This document shows, one piece after another, positions 8,988 through 17,882 of a stretch of 64,000 nt of DNA. The notes beneath the pieces were generated by a model. That model was not told the origin of the DNA. It saw only the letters and a program-made list of their open reading frames with translations, and ran no database searches. The position numbers and the translations under genes were made by a program. Each line of letters opens with the position of its first letter. Positions within the stretch are counted from its first letter, which is position 1. Source of the DNA: Leptolinea sp. UBA5203 (GTDB lineage: Bacteria; Chloroflexota; Anaerolineae; Anaerolineales; Anaerolineaceae); NCBI GenBank assembly GCA_002412765.1, contig DHVR01000037.1, forward strand, positions 62,001 through 126,000, read 5' to 3'.

Positions 8988-9887
8988 ATGCCGGAAACCC
9001 AGTGGAATACGGTAAGGGATCGCGTCCTTCAAAAGGTGCTTAATATCACCGCGGATGAAATCTTAAATGACAATACCGGTCTCCATACCATTCCCATGCA
9101 AGCCGTCAATTGCGCGACTGCTCTGGTTAAGGCTCTAAAGAAAATTCTTCCTGCGCCGCGTCTTTCTCCAATGGGTTGTGTGGATTATCAAGCCATCAAA
9201 GAAGACCGATCTTTTCAATTTGAATTTGTCCCCCTGACCGAACAATTTAGATTTTTTGATCCTGCTTCCCTGTCTACTCGCGAAGAGCAGCTTGCTTTTT
9301 GGATTAACCTCTACAATGCCATGGTTCTGCATGCCGTCGTACGGAATAATATTCATGCCTCTGTCAATGAAGGCAAGTGGCGCTCCACTGCTTTTTTCCA
9401 GCGCTCAGCCTATGTGGTTAATCAGCAGCGTGTCTCCGCAGACGACATTGAGCATGGTATTTTGCGTGCCAACCAAGGGCATCCCCTGGTACCCGGCAAG
9501 CAATTCTCCCAGGATGATCCACGCCATGCCTGGGTGATTTTCCCCATGGACCCGCGCATTCATTTTGCGCTGCACAGTGCCAGTGTCAGCTCCCCTCCCC
9601 TGCATATTTACACCTCCGATGCCATCGATTCGCAGCTCACGGAAGCAGTATATCGCGTATTGCGCCAGCAGACTCAAATCAATCAAACAGAATTTATCCT
9701 GATCCTGCCGAATGTGGTTAAGTGGGCGCAAAAGGATTTGGGGGGACCGGATAAAATTCTTGAACTGTTAATTCATGCCATGCCGGAAGATGCTGCTTTG
9801 TTACGTCAGAATTTTGAACGCTGGAAGATGAAATTCAACCTGTATGATTGGTCGCTAAATCAATCCGTGAATTCCATCCCGGGTTAA
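8988..9887 (+). CDS. DUF547 domain protein
   Basis: 299 residues with AGGGAGG before the ATG. The DUF547 core runs from about residue 90 to 230. It includes EEQLAFWINLYNAMVLHAVV, a segment around DDIEHGILR, and the DPRIHFALHSASVSSPPL motif, whose His and Cys/Ser positions are the most conserved part of the family. Here Ser stands where many members have Cys (NCASxSCP). The family has a distant relation to papain-like folds and no firmly known reaction. No signal peptide is visible, although many relatives are exported. It precedes sodN but is separated by that gene's own promoter. Confidence 0.8.
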   Translation: MPETQWNTVRDRVLQKVLNITADEILNDNTGLHTIPMQAVNCATALVKALKKILPAPRLSPMGCVDYQAIKEDRSFQFEFVPLTEQFRFFDPASLSTREEQLAFWINLYNAMVLHAVVRNNIHASVNEGKWRSTAFFQRSAYVVNQQRVSADDIEHGILRANQGHPLVPGKQFSQDDPRHAWVIFPMDPRIHFALHSASVSSPPLHIYTSDAIDSQLTEAVYRVLRQQTQINQTEFILILPNVVKWAQKDLGGPDKILELLIHAMPEDAALLRQNFERWKMKFNLYDWSLNQSVNSIPG

Positions 9888-9919
9888 GCAGAATAAAACC
9901 ACCCTTAAGGTGAGACAGC

Positions 9920-9972
9920 TTGACATTCATTCGCTTCACTTCTATGATGGAATCAGGACATCATAGAAGTGA
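9920..9972 (+). promoter_or_regulatory. sodN promoter with 14-bp inverted repeat over the -10 box
   Basis: TTGACA (9920-9925), 17 bases, then TATGAT (9943-9948): a near-consensus promoter. A perfect inverted repeat with arms 9936-9949 and 9959-9972 (TCACTTCTATGATG and its complement, 9-base spacer) covers the -10 box and the likely transcription start. That is the position of a repressor operator. The half-site CTATGA resembles the GTATGA of NikR sites, although the spacing differs (13 rather than 16). Confidence 0.75.
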
Positions 9973-10000
9973 TTATTGGATAAGTTCAGGAGAATAGACT

Positions 10001-10513
10001 ATGGAGGATAGAATGAAAAATCAAACTTTAAAAACAATGACAGAATGGTTTTCGATTGAAGAAGCCTCAGCCCACTGTGATATTCCGTGCGGAATTTACG
10101 ATCCACATCAGGCTCAGATTGCTGCCCTGACGGTCATCCGGATGATTGACTTAATGAACACCCTTTTTAAAGATCACAAGGAACATGATCTGGAATTCAA
10201 GAACAGCATGAGCCGCTACATTGCGGTTAAAGAAGAACACGCCGAACTATGCAAACATGAGATTCGCGTGATCTGGGGCGATTACATTAAACCAGCCCAA
10301 TTGGAAAAATACCCCCAACTGCATGAACTGACACACAAAATTATGCAGCTCGGCTCCAAATGCCGACAAGGCGCTAATCGCGATACCGCGCTGGAATTAC
10401 TCAAAGCGGTTAATGAATTTGCCGGTATCTTTTGGGCAAGCAAAGGGATTGAGACAAAAACTGTCAAAGCACCCTATCCCCCAGCGGAAGACATGTTGCT
10501 CCCCGTTCTATAA
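10001..10513 (+). CDS. sodN: Nickel superoxide dismutase
   Basis: Converts superoxide to oxygen and hydrogen peroxide with a mononuclear nickel centre. The nickel hook is visible as HCDIPCGIYDP at residues 25-35; His25, Cys26 and Cys30 match His1, Cys2 and Cys6 of the mature enzyme. The first 24 residues are a propeptide that must be removed to free the His amino group for nickel. The remainder is the four-helix bundle of the mature subunit. AGGAG lies eight bases before the ATG at 10001; a second in-frame ATG at 10013 also has GGAGG. The stop overlaps the start of the maturation protease gene. A strong promoter with an inverted repeat precedes it. Confidence 0.95.
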   Translation: MEDRMKNQTLKTMTEWFSIEEASAHCDIPCGIYDPHQAQIAALTVIRMIDLMNTLFKDHKEHDLEFKNSMSRYIAVKEEHAELCKHEIRVIWGDYIKPAQLEKYPQLHELTHKIMQLGSKCRQGANRDTALELLKAVNEFAGIFWASKGIETKTVKAPYPPAEDMLLPVL

Positions 10514-10824
10514 TGCTGCGTTTGATCCGAATTCGCGGCAACAGTATTGCACCCTACCTGCGGGACGGCGAGTTAGCCGTCATTCTGCAGCTTCGTTGGT
10601 TGAGAAAGCCGCTTCGTGAAGGGGACTTTATCGTCTTTCATGAAAAAATGCATGGCACTATGATCAAACAAATTGACAGTCTGTCTGCGGATGGCAAGCA
10701 ATTCTTTGTACGCGGACTGGACGATTTCAGCACCGATTCTCGCTTGTTCGGAGCCATTTCCTATGATCAAGTGAAAGGGAAGGTGATCTTCCGGATACGG
10801 AAAACAAAATCAGCCGTTGGTTAA
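10513..10824 (+). CDS. sodX: Ni-SOD maturation protease (S24/S26-like)
   Basis: A 103-residue signal-peptidase-like protease that should cut the SodN propeptide before HCDIPC. The nucleophile Ser is in RGNSIAPYL (residue 10-11) and the general-base Lys in GTMIKQID, the usual Ser/Lys dyad; the fold ends with RGLDDFSTDSRLFG, the conserved family motif. The start codon shares its A with the sodN stop (TAATG), so translation is coupled and the partners are made together. There is no membrane anchor, as expected for the cytoplasmic SodX group. Confidence 0.9.
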   Translation: MLRLIRIRGNSIAPYLRDGELAVILQLRWLRKPLREGDFIVFHEKMHGTMIKQIDSLSADGKQFFVRGLDDFSTDSRLFGAISYDQVKGKVIFRIRKTKSAVG

Positions 10825-10842
10825 CCCAGCGGCTGATTGTTT
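10808..10842 (+). terminator. Terminator of sodN-sodX
   Basis: ATCAGCCGTTGG pairs with CCAGCGGCTGAT with one G-T pair, and the sodX stop codon lies in the loop. The trailing sequence TGTTTAATAT is only moderately T-rich. It may also serve the converging gene at 10856. Confidence 0.7.
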
Positions 10843-10855
10843 AATATCAGACCTG

Positions 10856-12019
10856 TTATAAATTCTTCTTCAATGGCCGTTTGAACTTTCCACGCCACCA
10901 GCGAAGCTGAGGCTCTGGCAAAGGCTCCGAAACGGATGGTTCTGAAAAGGGTTCAATTTCCACCAGATGAGCGTACACATAGCGACCCACCACCCGCAAG
11001 GAAGCAATCGTTGGGGCAGCCAGGACAACGCCTAAAACACCGGCAACTGTAGCCCCAATCACAATGCCCAGAATCACGACCATCGGGGGAAGTTTTACAC
11101 TGCGGCCAATAATCTTTGGAATCAGGTAATTTAAATCAAACTGGGTATAAATGATATAAATCACAAAGACCAAAATCACGAAGGCAAAATTGGGGATATT
11201 AATCCAACTGGAACCGCCCAATAAGGCCACGATGGAAGCCACGATCAGCCAGACCATATGCCCAACACTGGGGAAAAATTCCAGAAAGCCGGCTAGAATC
11301 CCTAACACCAGCGCAAAACGCAGCCCTATCAATAGCCCAACTGCAGAGATGATTACCATGACCAATAAAGCCAGGATTAATTGCCCGCGGAAAAATGAAC
11401 TCCAGATTTGATGGAATTCTTGCATGATGCGTTCGTAATCCTGCTGGTATCGCTGCGGAATCAGATGATGCATCCAATCCAGGATTTTTTCATGGTCCTT
11501 GATCATATAAAAGGATAGGATCAATATGAAAATGATCCAAATCACAGAGGTGAACAACAGGGCCACAATATCCAAAGTCTGTCCTATCACAGGTTGAAAT
11601 ATGCCTTGCAGGGCATCCATGGCTCTGGCGAGGATTTCACCCCCATCGATCACGAAACCGGCAAATTCATACCGATTGTCAAACCAGGCGCTGGTTTGCA
11701 CCATCGTATCATGCAGTCCTAAATCCAGGCTGCTGATTTGGGTAATTAACAAAGGAATGGCGGTAGATAAAACCGCTGCTACAATAAAAAATAATAGCAG
11801 GTAAAAAATGACGATGGAAAGAAATCGGGGGATTTTTAGCTTCTGTTGCAGCCACTTTACCGCAGGAGTTAGCACATACGCCAGAATCAAAGACAGTACC
11901 AGCGGGCCAACAACTTCCCAAAAGCGGTAAAAAGCATAGCCGATCAACACCAGCAGAGTGGTAATCACCATGGTTTTAGTTTGAATGGACCAGGTTGTCT
12001 CGGGATTTTTTTCTTCCAT
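10856..12019 (-). CDS. AI-2E family transporter (PerM/YhhT-like)
   Basis: 387 residues with seven to eight hydrophobic segments in the order of the AI-2E transporter family. An N-terminal pair is followed by LILAYVLTPAVKWLQ, a cytoplasmic segment with HHLIPQRYQQDYERIMQEFH, then the conserved RGQLILALLVMVI and GILAGFLEFFPSVGH motifs, and PKIIGRSVKLPPMVVILGIV near the end. The C-terminal tail is Pro/Glu-rich and basic. Family members export autoinducer-2, Na+/H+ or other small solutes; the substrate here is unknown. It stands alone, convergent with sodX. Confidence 0.88.
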   Translation of the reverse strand: MEEKNPETTWSIQTKTMVITTLLVLIGYAFYRFWEVVGPLVLSLILAYVLTPAVKWLQQKLKIPRFLSIVIFYLLLFFIVAAVLSTAIPLLITQISSLDLGLHDTMVQTSAWFDNRYEFAGFVIDGGEILARAMDALQGIFQPVIGQTLDIVALLFTSVIWIIFILILSFYMIKDHEKILDWMHHLIPQRYQQDYERIMQEFHQIWSSFFRGQLILALLVMVIISAVGLLIGLRFALVLGILAGFLEFFPSVGHMVWLIVASIVALLGGSSWINIPNFAFVILVFVIYIIYTQFDLNYLIPKIIGRSVKLPPMVVILGIVIGATVAGVLGVVLAAPTIASLRVVGRYVYAHLVEIEPFSEPSVSEPLPEPQLRWWRGKFKRPLKKNL

Positions 12020-12272
12020 AAATTCGTTTCAAGGCCTCTTGATCAATAGATCCACCAGCAAAGGTGGAATGGATTTTCTCTCATGCTGCAAAGTCAAAAT
12101 CTCAGTGAATTTATTAAAAACTGGTAGATAACCCTATAATATCATTCCTGATTCATTATATGCTACGTTCATCGAAAATTAAAAAGAACAAGGTTGGATA
12201 TTTGATTTACGAACCCTATTGCGAAGCGTTGCAATGCAGCAGGACCATGTAGTCGTGGATTATTAATACAGC

Positions 12273-13136
12273 TTAATCCTGAACACAAATAATTCCCACT
12301 GCTTTAGGTCCAACATGCACGCCAATCGCTGGGGTGATCTCACTGTAATACAGACTGCCGTTGTTTTTGGGCAGGAATTGCTCCATAACCTGAAAGATTT
12401 CCCGTGCAGAATCAATGGCATGGCCATGTACCACGGACATACGGCTCAATCCACCCAGGGTCTTGATTTTTTCACGCAATTTCAGGATGGCTTTTTGTTT
12501 CGTACGCACCATTTCAACCAGCACTTCCCCCTGATGAACAATGATAATGGGATGGATATGCATTAGATTCCCCAACCCAGATTTTAAATTTGAAATCCTG
12601 CCACTGCGCCGTAAATACTCCAGCGTATCCAGAACGGCGTACAAGAACACTTTATTCACTTTCTCATGAATCAGGCTGGAAACTCTCATGGATGCCATCC
12701 CTGTGCGCGCGGCCTTGGCAGCTTCCTCTACTAAATATCCCAGGCCAAGCGAAATCTGCCCGGAATCAATCACTTCCACCACATTCTCGCACACATTCTG
12801 GGCAGCCAAGCGGGCTGTTTCCACCACCGAGCTGAGCTTGCCGGTGACATGAATGGAAAGGATCTTTTTGGCTCCATTTTGGATTAAAGATCGATACATC
12901 TCTTCAAACAATCCCACCCCTGGCGCAGACGTTGTTTCCGGATTCACGAGTTTCGGCAACTGCTGATAGAAATCAGACCGGGAAATCTCAACGCCGTCCA
13001 GGAAGGAGGTTCCGTTCATATTAACATAACAAGGCACTACATGAATATCCAGGGCTTGCAGCACATCTGCCGGTAAATCACAGGTACTGTCCGTGACGAT
13101 GCAGATTTTCTCTTGTTCTGATTTAATGTCCTTCAT
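12273..13136 (-). CDS. DegV family fatty-acid-binding protein
   Basis: 287 residues. The N-terminal motif IVTDSTCDLPADVLQ is the DegV hallmark and binds the carboxylate of a fatty acid. TSAPGVGLFEEMYRSL, HVTGKLSSVVETARLAA and the later LDTLEYLRRSGRIS continue the family pattern, with two domains joined by a hinge. In other bacteria such proteins (FakB type) present fatty acids to the kinase FakA; no kinase gene is nearby. The ATG at 13136 follows GGAAGG by five bases; an in-frame TTG just upstream is less likely. Single-gene transcript. Confidence 0.9.
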   Translation of the reverse strand: MKDIKSEQEKICIVTDSTCDLPADVLQALDIHVVPCYVNMNGTSFLDGVEISRSDFYQQLPKLVNPETTSAPGVGLFEEMYRSLIQNGAKKILSIHVTGKLSSVVETARLAAQNVCENVVEVIDSGQISLGLGYLVEEAAKAARTGMASMRVSSLIHEKVNKVFLYAVLDTLEYLRRSGRISNLKSGLGNLMHIHPIIIVHQGEVLVEMVRTKQKAILKLREKIKTLGGLSRMSVVHGHAIDSAREIFQVMEQFLPKNNGSLYYSEITPAIGVHVGPKAVGIICVQD

Positions 13137-13312
13137 CAATACCTTCCTTTTAGAAAAATACGGTTAAGAAAATAACCATTCGCTATTTCGAAATCCAAAA
13201 TCGCAATGCCTTATACAAAAAAAACAGAAAATAGATGTACATACTGGTTGTTGAATTCTGGTTATGCGTAAATTCATTTTTCCTGCTTAAAGGTTAATAA
13301 CACGGTTCGCGG

Positions 13313-13328
13313 TATAATGGTTTGCATG
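13313..13328 (+). promoter_or_regulatory. TATAAT seven bases before ATG, leaderless start
   Basis: A perfect -10 box at 13313-13318 ends seven bases before the ATG at 13326, so transcription should begin at or next to the start codon. There is no Shine-Dalgarno sequence. The upstream in-frame ATG at 13317 lies inside the -10 box and cannot be the start. Confidence 0.6.
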
Positions 13329-14333
13329 AAAAGATGGCAATTTTGGCTTGGTGTTGGTATTAGTATTTTCTTTCTGTACCTGGCATTAAAAGGGTTACAC
13401 TTAGAAAATGTTTGGCAGGCTGTAAAACAGGCGAAGCTGTTATGGCTGTTCCCCGCCATCGCTGTTTATTTTGTGGGGGTTTGGGTACGTGCCTGGCGCT
13501 GGCATTATTTATTGAAACCACTGAAGTCTATTCCCACAAAAACCATGTTCCCCATCGTCACCATTGGTTATTTTGGGAACAACGTCTATCCCGCCCGTGC
13601 AGGTGAGGTATTAAGAGCCTATGTACTCAAACGCCGTGAGGGAATCCCCATCTCGGCTTCCCTGGCAACCATCATCGTAGAACGCGTTTTTGATGGTGTG
13701 GTCATGCTGACCTTTGTCTTTTTTAATCTGCCTGAGTTGGCGAAGTTAACCACGGATTCTGGTTTTGTGGGCAACATTCAATCCCTGGCTTTCTGGGGGG
13801 CGATTGCCTTTCTTGGCGTCCTGCTGGTTTTTCTGCTGGCAGCCATGTTCCCACTCACCACCGAGAAGATCGCCACACGGCTTGTAAACCTGCTTCCACT
13901 AAAATTGTCCAGCAAAATTCAGCCAATCATGATGAAGTTTTTGCAGGGTTTGGAATGTCTGCGCAGCCCCAAAGAAGCGTTGATGATTTTCTTTACCTCA
14001 GCCATCATCTGGTTACTGGAGACTGGCAAGTATTGGTTCATTATGCTGGCCTTCCCATTTTCAGTTAGTTTCTTTGCCTTGATGTTAATGAATGGTATTG
14101 TTAACCTTGCCACCACCATTCCCTCCGCACCGGGGTATGTAGGCACATTTGATGCACCTGGCATTGCCCTGCTGCAGGCTTATCAAATACCCGGAGATGT
14201 GGCAGCCGCATACACCCTGGTTTTACATGTTGCCCTCTGGCTGCCGATTACGGTATTGGGAGCCTATTATTTTGCCCATGAGGGACTGAAATGGGGACAG
14301 AAATTCGATACCACTCTGGAGGAAGAAGAATGA
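13326..14333 (+). CDS. Flippase-like membrane protein (LPG synthase TM / UPF0104)
   Basis: About 335 residues with eight hydrophobic segments. Conserved family features are visible: WRWHYLLKPL, the GYFGNNVYPARAGEVLRAYVL block near residue 80, and PGYVGTFDAPGIALLQAY in the last third. This is the transmembrane domain of lysylphosphatidylglycerol synthase-like proteins (UPF0104/YbhN), which move or handle lipid-linked molecules; the aminoacyl-transferase domain is absent. Its stop overlaps the start of the flavin oxidoreductase gene by ATGA, so the two are coupled and may act on one lipid or sugar product. The start at 13326 is chosen from the -10 position. Confidence 0.85.
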   Translation: MKRWQFWLGVGISIFFLYLALKGLHLENVWQAVKQAKLLWLFPAIAVYFVGVWVRAWRWHYLLKPLKSIPTKTMFPIVTIGYFGNNVYPARAGEVLRAYVLKRREGIPISASLATIIVERVFDGVVMLTFVFFNLPELAKLTTDSGFVGNIQSLAFWGAIAFLGVLLVFLLAAMFPLTTEKIATRLVNLLPLKLSSKIQPIMMKFLQGLECLRSPKEALMIFFTSAIIWLLETGKYWFIMLAFPFSVSFFALMLMNGIVNLATTIPSAPGYVGTFDAPGIALLQAYQIPGDVAAAYTLVLHVALWLPITVLGAYYFAHEGLKWGQKFDTTLEEEE

Positions 14334-15625
14334 AAATAGCCATTATCGGAGCTGGCATCAGCGGTATGGCTGCTGCCCACGATTTACAAAAAGCTGGTCA
14401 TGAAGTGACAATTTTTGAAGCCAGTAATCATGTCGGCGGATTGGCCTCGGGGTTCAAAAAACCTGAATGGAAGTCCTCGGTAGAGAATTTTTATCATCAT
14501 TGGTTCCAGACTGATTCTGAAATGTTTGGTTTAATGGAAGAACTCAATCTACGCGACCAGGTGATTTTTCCTCATCCTAAAACCGTGGTTTATTACAAGG
14601 AGAATTTCTTTCCGCTGGATTCCCCTCTGGCGGCCTTAACCTTCCCCGGTTTCGGGTTTTTGGATATGGTGCGCTTCGGCTTTGTCACCGTTTATCTGCG
14701 CTATCTTGCCACCTGGCAGAGTATGGAAAAATATTATGCAGACGCCTGGATGGAAAAATGGTACGGTAAACGCCTGCACGAAGTGCTTTTCCGTCCCCTA
14801 TTAATTGGCAAATTCGGCAAACATTTTCAAGAGGTCAATATGGCCTGGATGTGGGCGCGGCTGAAAGCCCGTTCCACACGCCTGGGCACTTTTCAGGGCG
14901 GCTTCCAGCGCTTTTGTGATCTCTTTGCAGAGCAACTGCGCGGGCGGGGAGTGAAAATTCAACTTAACACACCCATCCTGGAACTGCGCTCCCTGGAGAC
15001 AGGCAAGCTGGAACTAACTCTGACCAACCAAACCCTGACGTTTGATCAGTGTCTGAGTACCACCTCCCCCAGCCTGATGGCAAAAATTTCCCCCCAGTTG
15101 CCCCAGGACTATCTGCAAGGACTGCTGGCACTGCAAAGTATGGGTGCGGTGGTACTGGTGGTTTCTCTAAAAAATCAACTCTCCAAACAGGGCTACTATT
15201 GGTACAACCTGCCCAAATCCGCCGGGTATCCTTTTTTGGCGCTAGTGGAACATACCAATTTTGTCTCTGCCGATGAATTCAACGGGGAACATATCCTCTA
15301 TATGGGCGATTACCTAGACACCGACCACCCCTATTTCTCGATGAGTAAAGAAGAGCTGTTAGAGGCGTTTTTGCCCAGCCTGACCCGCTTCAATCCGGAT
15401 TTCAAGGCAGATTGGATCAATGATTCCTGGTTGTTCAAAACATCCTATGCCCAACCTATTCCACTGCTGAATCATTCCCGCAATGTACCAGAGATAAAAA
15501 CACCTCTTCCAGGATTGTATTTAGCCAGCATGAGCCAGGTTTACCCCTGGGATCGGGGTACAAATTTTGCGGTGCAAATTGGCAGGCAAGCCGCCAGAAA
15601 CATCCTGCGAGACAGCCAATCCTGA
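14330..15625 (+). CDS. NAD(P)/FAD-dependent oxidoreductase (amine oxidase fold)
   Basis: About 431 residues. The N-terminus is a textbook dinucleotide-binding fold: IAIIGAGISGMAAAHDLQKAG, then an acidic end at FEASNHVGGLASGF. The C-terminal flavin motif is PGLYLASMSQVYPWDRGTNF. The nearest relatives are protoporphyrinogen-oxidase-like and UDP-galactopyranose-mutase-like amine oxidases found in polysaccharide or lipid gene clusters; the substrate is unknown. The ATG at 14330 overlaps the previous stop (ATGA) and has GGAGGAAG upstream, so I reject the ORF start 39 bases earlier. A terminator follows the stop. Confidence 0.85.
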   Translation: MKIAIIGAGISGMAAAHDLQKAGHEVTIFEASNHVGGLASGFKKPEWKSSVENFYHHWFQTDSEMFGLMEELNLRDQVIFPHPKTVVYYKENFFPLDSPLAALTFPGFGFLDMVRFGFVTVYLRYLATWQSMEKYYADAWMEKWYGKRLHEVLFRPLLIGKFGKHFQEVNMAWMWARLKARSTRLGTFQGGFQRFCDLFAEQLRGRGVKIQLNTPILELRSLETGKLELTLTNQTLTFDQCLSTTSPSLMAKISPQLPQDYLQGLLALQSMGAVVLVVSLKNQLSKQGYYWYNLPKSAGYPFLALVEHTNFVSADEFNGEHILYMGDYLDTDHPYFSMSKEELLEAFLPSLTRFNPDFKADWINDSWLFKTSYAQPIPLLNHSRNVPEIKTPLPGLYLASMSQVYPWDRGTNFAVQIGRQAARNILRDSQS

Positions 15626-15636
15626 AAAAAAAATCA

Positions 15637-15668
15637 ACAGCCTGAATGCTTCGGGCTGTTTTTATAAT
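15637..15668 (+). terminator. Terminator after the flippase-oxidoreductase pair
   Basis: ACAGCCTGAA pairs with TTCGGGCTGT (one G-T pair) around a TGC loop, followed by TTTTTAT. Confidence 0.9.
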
Positions 15669-15669
15669 T

Positions 15670-16230
15670 AACTTATATTTATTAACATTTCTCCAATTTT
15701 GCTTTCTTAAAGGAAATTTTACATTTTGTAAGCCCAATTTTGGGGTGATCGAAAAAATGTGCAAATAGGACAATAACCGACTTTTGTTTGCAAACCAACC
15801 CATATCTGGAGAAGAATTTCCGCAATAGGATTTCATCCCCATATATGGGGGGTAAGAAACCTCATTACACTACTCGTATGGTGCAAAACAGAAAATGTCT
15901 ACACGATGGAACATCGGTTCTGAAAGAGATTTCTTTAAGGTTAACAACCTTAAAGATTGAAATTCTTTTAGATAGGATATTTAAAACCGCTTGTACTAAT
16001 TTTATCCATCAGGTAAAATCTGGCTTAGGTAAAGGTTATTCAATTTAGCGTTAAAACGCCTCATCAACCCTTAAATCCTTATTCGTAGCAACTTTACAAA
16101 CGTCAAAACAAACCCACTGAACCCTCAGCGGGCTGTATTTATCTATTGGCAATGCACACTGCAACGACTCGTTTTTAATTCTAACCTGGGAAAAAGCAGT
16201 AATATCAATGATAGGAGGGGCTCAAAAATA
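15670..16230. other. AT-rich palindrome-rich gap before dnaA, candidate oriC
   Basis: About 560 non-coding bases. Visible elements are the palindrome GTTTGCAAAC (15785-15794); CCCCATATATGGGG (15837-15850); an inverted repeat with arms 15932-15942 and 15946-15956 (CTTTAAGGTT); CCCACTGA/TCAGCGGG near 16112-16131; and three DnaA-box-like words on the plus strand (TTATCCATC at 16002, TTATTCAAT at 16036, TTATTCGTA at 16079), each only partly matching TTATCCACA. Position and composition fit a replication origin or a dnaA control region; the boxes are too weak to be sure. Confidence 0.4.
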
Positions 16231-17580
16231 ATGGATGCAGTACAAGCCTGGCAGGCAGCGATAGGCCAATTACAAATGGAAATGCCCAAAGCATCTTTTG
16301 ATACCTGGGTAAAGAATGCCATTTTGATGAAACATGAAAAGAATGTTTTTACTATTAGTGTTCAAAATGCGTATGCGCGGGATTGGTTGGATAGTCGATT
16401 AAATACGAAGATTTCACGGATGCTTAGCGGTACGCTCAACGGGGATCAAACAGTTGAATTTGTCGTGGGGCAAAAAGAAATCACCACGCCTCTGGAAGAG
16501 ACTCCCTCAATAGAAGTGGAAATTCCGACTTATACTGCGGTCACCCGCCCGGCAACCACCCAATTTAACGCGCGCTATACTTTTGATAATTTTGTGGTGG
16601 GTGCGAGCAACCGTCTTGCCCACGCGGCCAGCCTGGCTGTTGCCGAAAATCCAGCCCGTGCTTACAACCCTCTATTCCTTTATGGTGGTGTTGGGCTGGG
16701 GAAGACCCACCTCTTGCAGGCCATCGGTGCCCAAGCCATGGCAAATGGGCTGAATGTTTTGTATGTATCCTCGGAAGAGTTCACCAACGATCTGATCAAC
16801 TCCATCCGCACCCATACCACGGCCTCATTCCGTGAGCGCTATCGCCAGATTGATGTGCTGCTGATCGATGACATTCAATTTATCGCCGGAAAAGAATCCA
16901 CGCAGGAAGAATTTTTCCACACTTTTAACACCCTTCACGGACAGGACAAACAAATCGTAATCACCTCCGATCGCCCCCCCAAGGCCATGCTAACCCTGGA
17001 AACCCGTCTGCGCTCCCGATTTGAAGGCGGCTTAATTGTGGATGTACAACTACCGGATGTGGAAACGCGAATTGCCATTTTAAAATCCAAAGCCGAACGT
17101 GCCCGACGTCATGTGGATCAACATATCATGGAGTTGATTGCCCGCCAGGTTCAATCCAACATTCGCGAATTGGAAGGCGCCCTCACCCGTGTGTTGGCTT
17201 TCTCCGATCTAAGCGGTATGCCCCTGGATGACAAGTTGGTCTCCGTCGCTCTGGCGGACCTGGTGCCGGATCATGAAAACTTTGACCCGGACAATATTCT
17301 ACGCGAAGTTGCCCGTGCCTTTAACATCCCCTTTGATCGCCTGATGAGCCGGGATCGATCCCGTGAAGTGGCTCTTCCCCGTCAGGTTGCCATGTATCTG
17401 ATCCGCGAAGAAGGTAACTTCTCCCTGCCGCAAATTGGGGCCGCCATGGGCGGACGTGATCACACCACCATCATGTACGGCTGTGAAAAAGTGGCTGATC
17501 TGATGGAACGGGATGATCGTCTGCGCAGGCAGGTATATCAGATTCGGGAAAAACTCTACGGCAGCAGTATTGCCGCCTGA
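16231..17580 (+). CDS. dnaA: Chromosomal replication initiator DnaA
   Basis: 449 residues, normal family length. Domain I (helical, residues 1-75) and a short linker (80-110) lead to the AAA+ domain: Walker A GGVGLGKTHL (152-161), Walker B LLIDDIQF (210-217), and sensor and arginine-finger regions after it. The C-terminal domain IV shows the DNA-binding signature GGRDHTTIMYGCEKV. The protein opens oriC and loads the helicase. AGGAGG lies nine bases before the ATG. Unlike the common arrangement, dnaN does not follow; the next gene is an unrelated epimerase on the other strand. Confidence 0.98.
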   Translation: MDAVQAWQAAIGQLQMEMPKASFDTWVKNAILMKHEKNVFTISVQNAYARDWLDSRLNTKISRMLSGTLNGDQTVEFVVGQKEITTPLEETPSIEVEIPTYTAVTRPATTQFNARYTFDNFVVGASNRLAHAASLAVAENPARAYNPLFLYGGVGLGKTHLLQAIGAQAMANGLNVLYVSSEEFTNDLINSIRTHTTASFRERYRQIDVLLIDDIQFIAGKESTQEEFFHTFNTLHGQDKQIVITSDRPPKAMLTLETRLRSRFEGGLIVDVQLPDVETRIAILKSKAERARRHVDQHIMELIARQVQSNIRELEGALTRVLAFSDLSGMPLDDKLVSVALADLVPDHENFDPDNILREVARAFNIPFDRLMSRDRSREVALPRQVAMYLIREEGNFSLPQIGAAMGGRDHTTIMYGCEKVADLMERDDRLRRQVYQIREKLYGSSIAA

Positions 17581-17594
17581 GTAAACTCAAAACT

Positions 17595-17634
17595 AAAAAA
17601 GGAGCAGCAAAAATTTGCTGTTCCTTTTTTTATT
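17595..17634 (+). terminator. Terminator of dnaA
   Basis: GGAGCAGCAAA pairs with TTGCTGTTCC and is flanked by six A and seven T. It begins 14 bases after the dnaA stop. Confidence 0.9.
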
Positions 17635-17660
17635 TAAATTTAGCTAGATATGACATTTTC

Positions 17661-17696
17661 CAGACCCTAAGCGTTTACGAAATCCCTTAGGGTCTG
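17661..17696. repeat. Palindromic repeat, CAGACCCTAAG family
   Basis: The perfect 11-base arms CAGACCCTAAG and CTTAGGGTCTG enclose 14 bases. A related copy, sharing CCTAAG, GTTT, GAAATCC and TTAGG, lies at 59588-59620. Confidence 0.7.
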
Positions 17697-17758
17697 AGTA
17701 TACGAAAAATTCCCTTTACCTACCTTATGGATTATTTCCCCATATCGATGACATCAAT

Positions 17759-17787
17759 TGTAGGCGCGGTCATGACCGCGCTCTACA
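17759..17787. repeat. Palindromic repeat, GTAG...CTAC family
   Basis: TGTAG, then the perfect 18-bp palindrome GCGCGGTCATGACCGCGC, then T and CTACA. It has the same outer letters and central CATG as the elements at 1763, 46006 and 63752. Confidence 0.75.
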
Positions 17788-17882
17788 GGTTCTATTAATA
17801 TTTTTTTCCAGCTACCCCCGATTTACAGGACACAACAATGACAAGCTCAGACTCTTAACCAACCAAGTTCATATCTCATTGA

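Noticed and set aside
8695..8988. 97-codon minus frame
   Set aside because: It overlaps the small plus-strand membrane gene at 8813, which has a good ribosome site and a sensible membrane peptide.
15788..16048. 86-codon plus frame before dnaA
   Set aside because: It runs through several palindromes, has no Shine-Dalgarno, and its product looks random.
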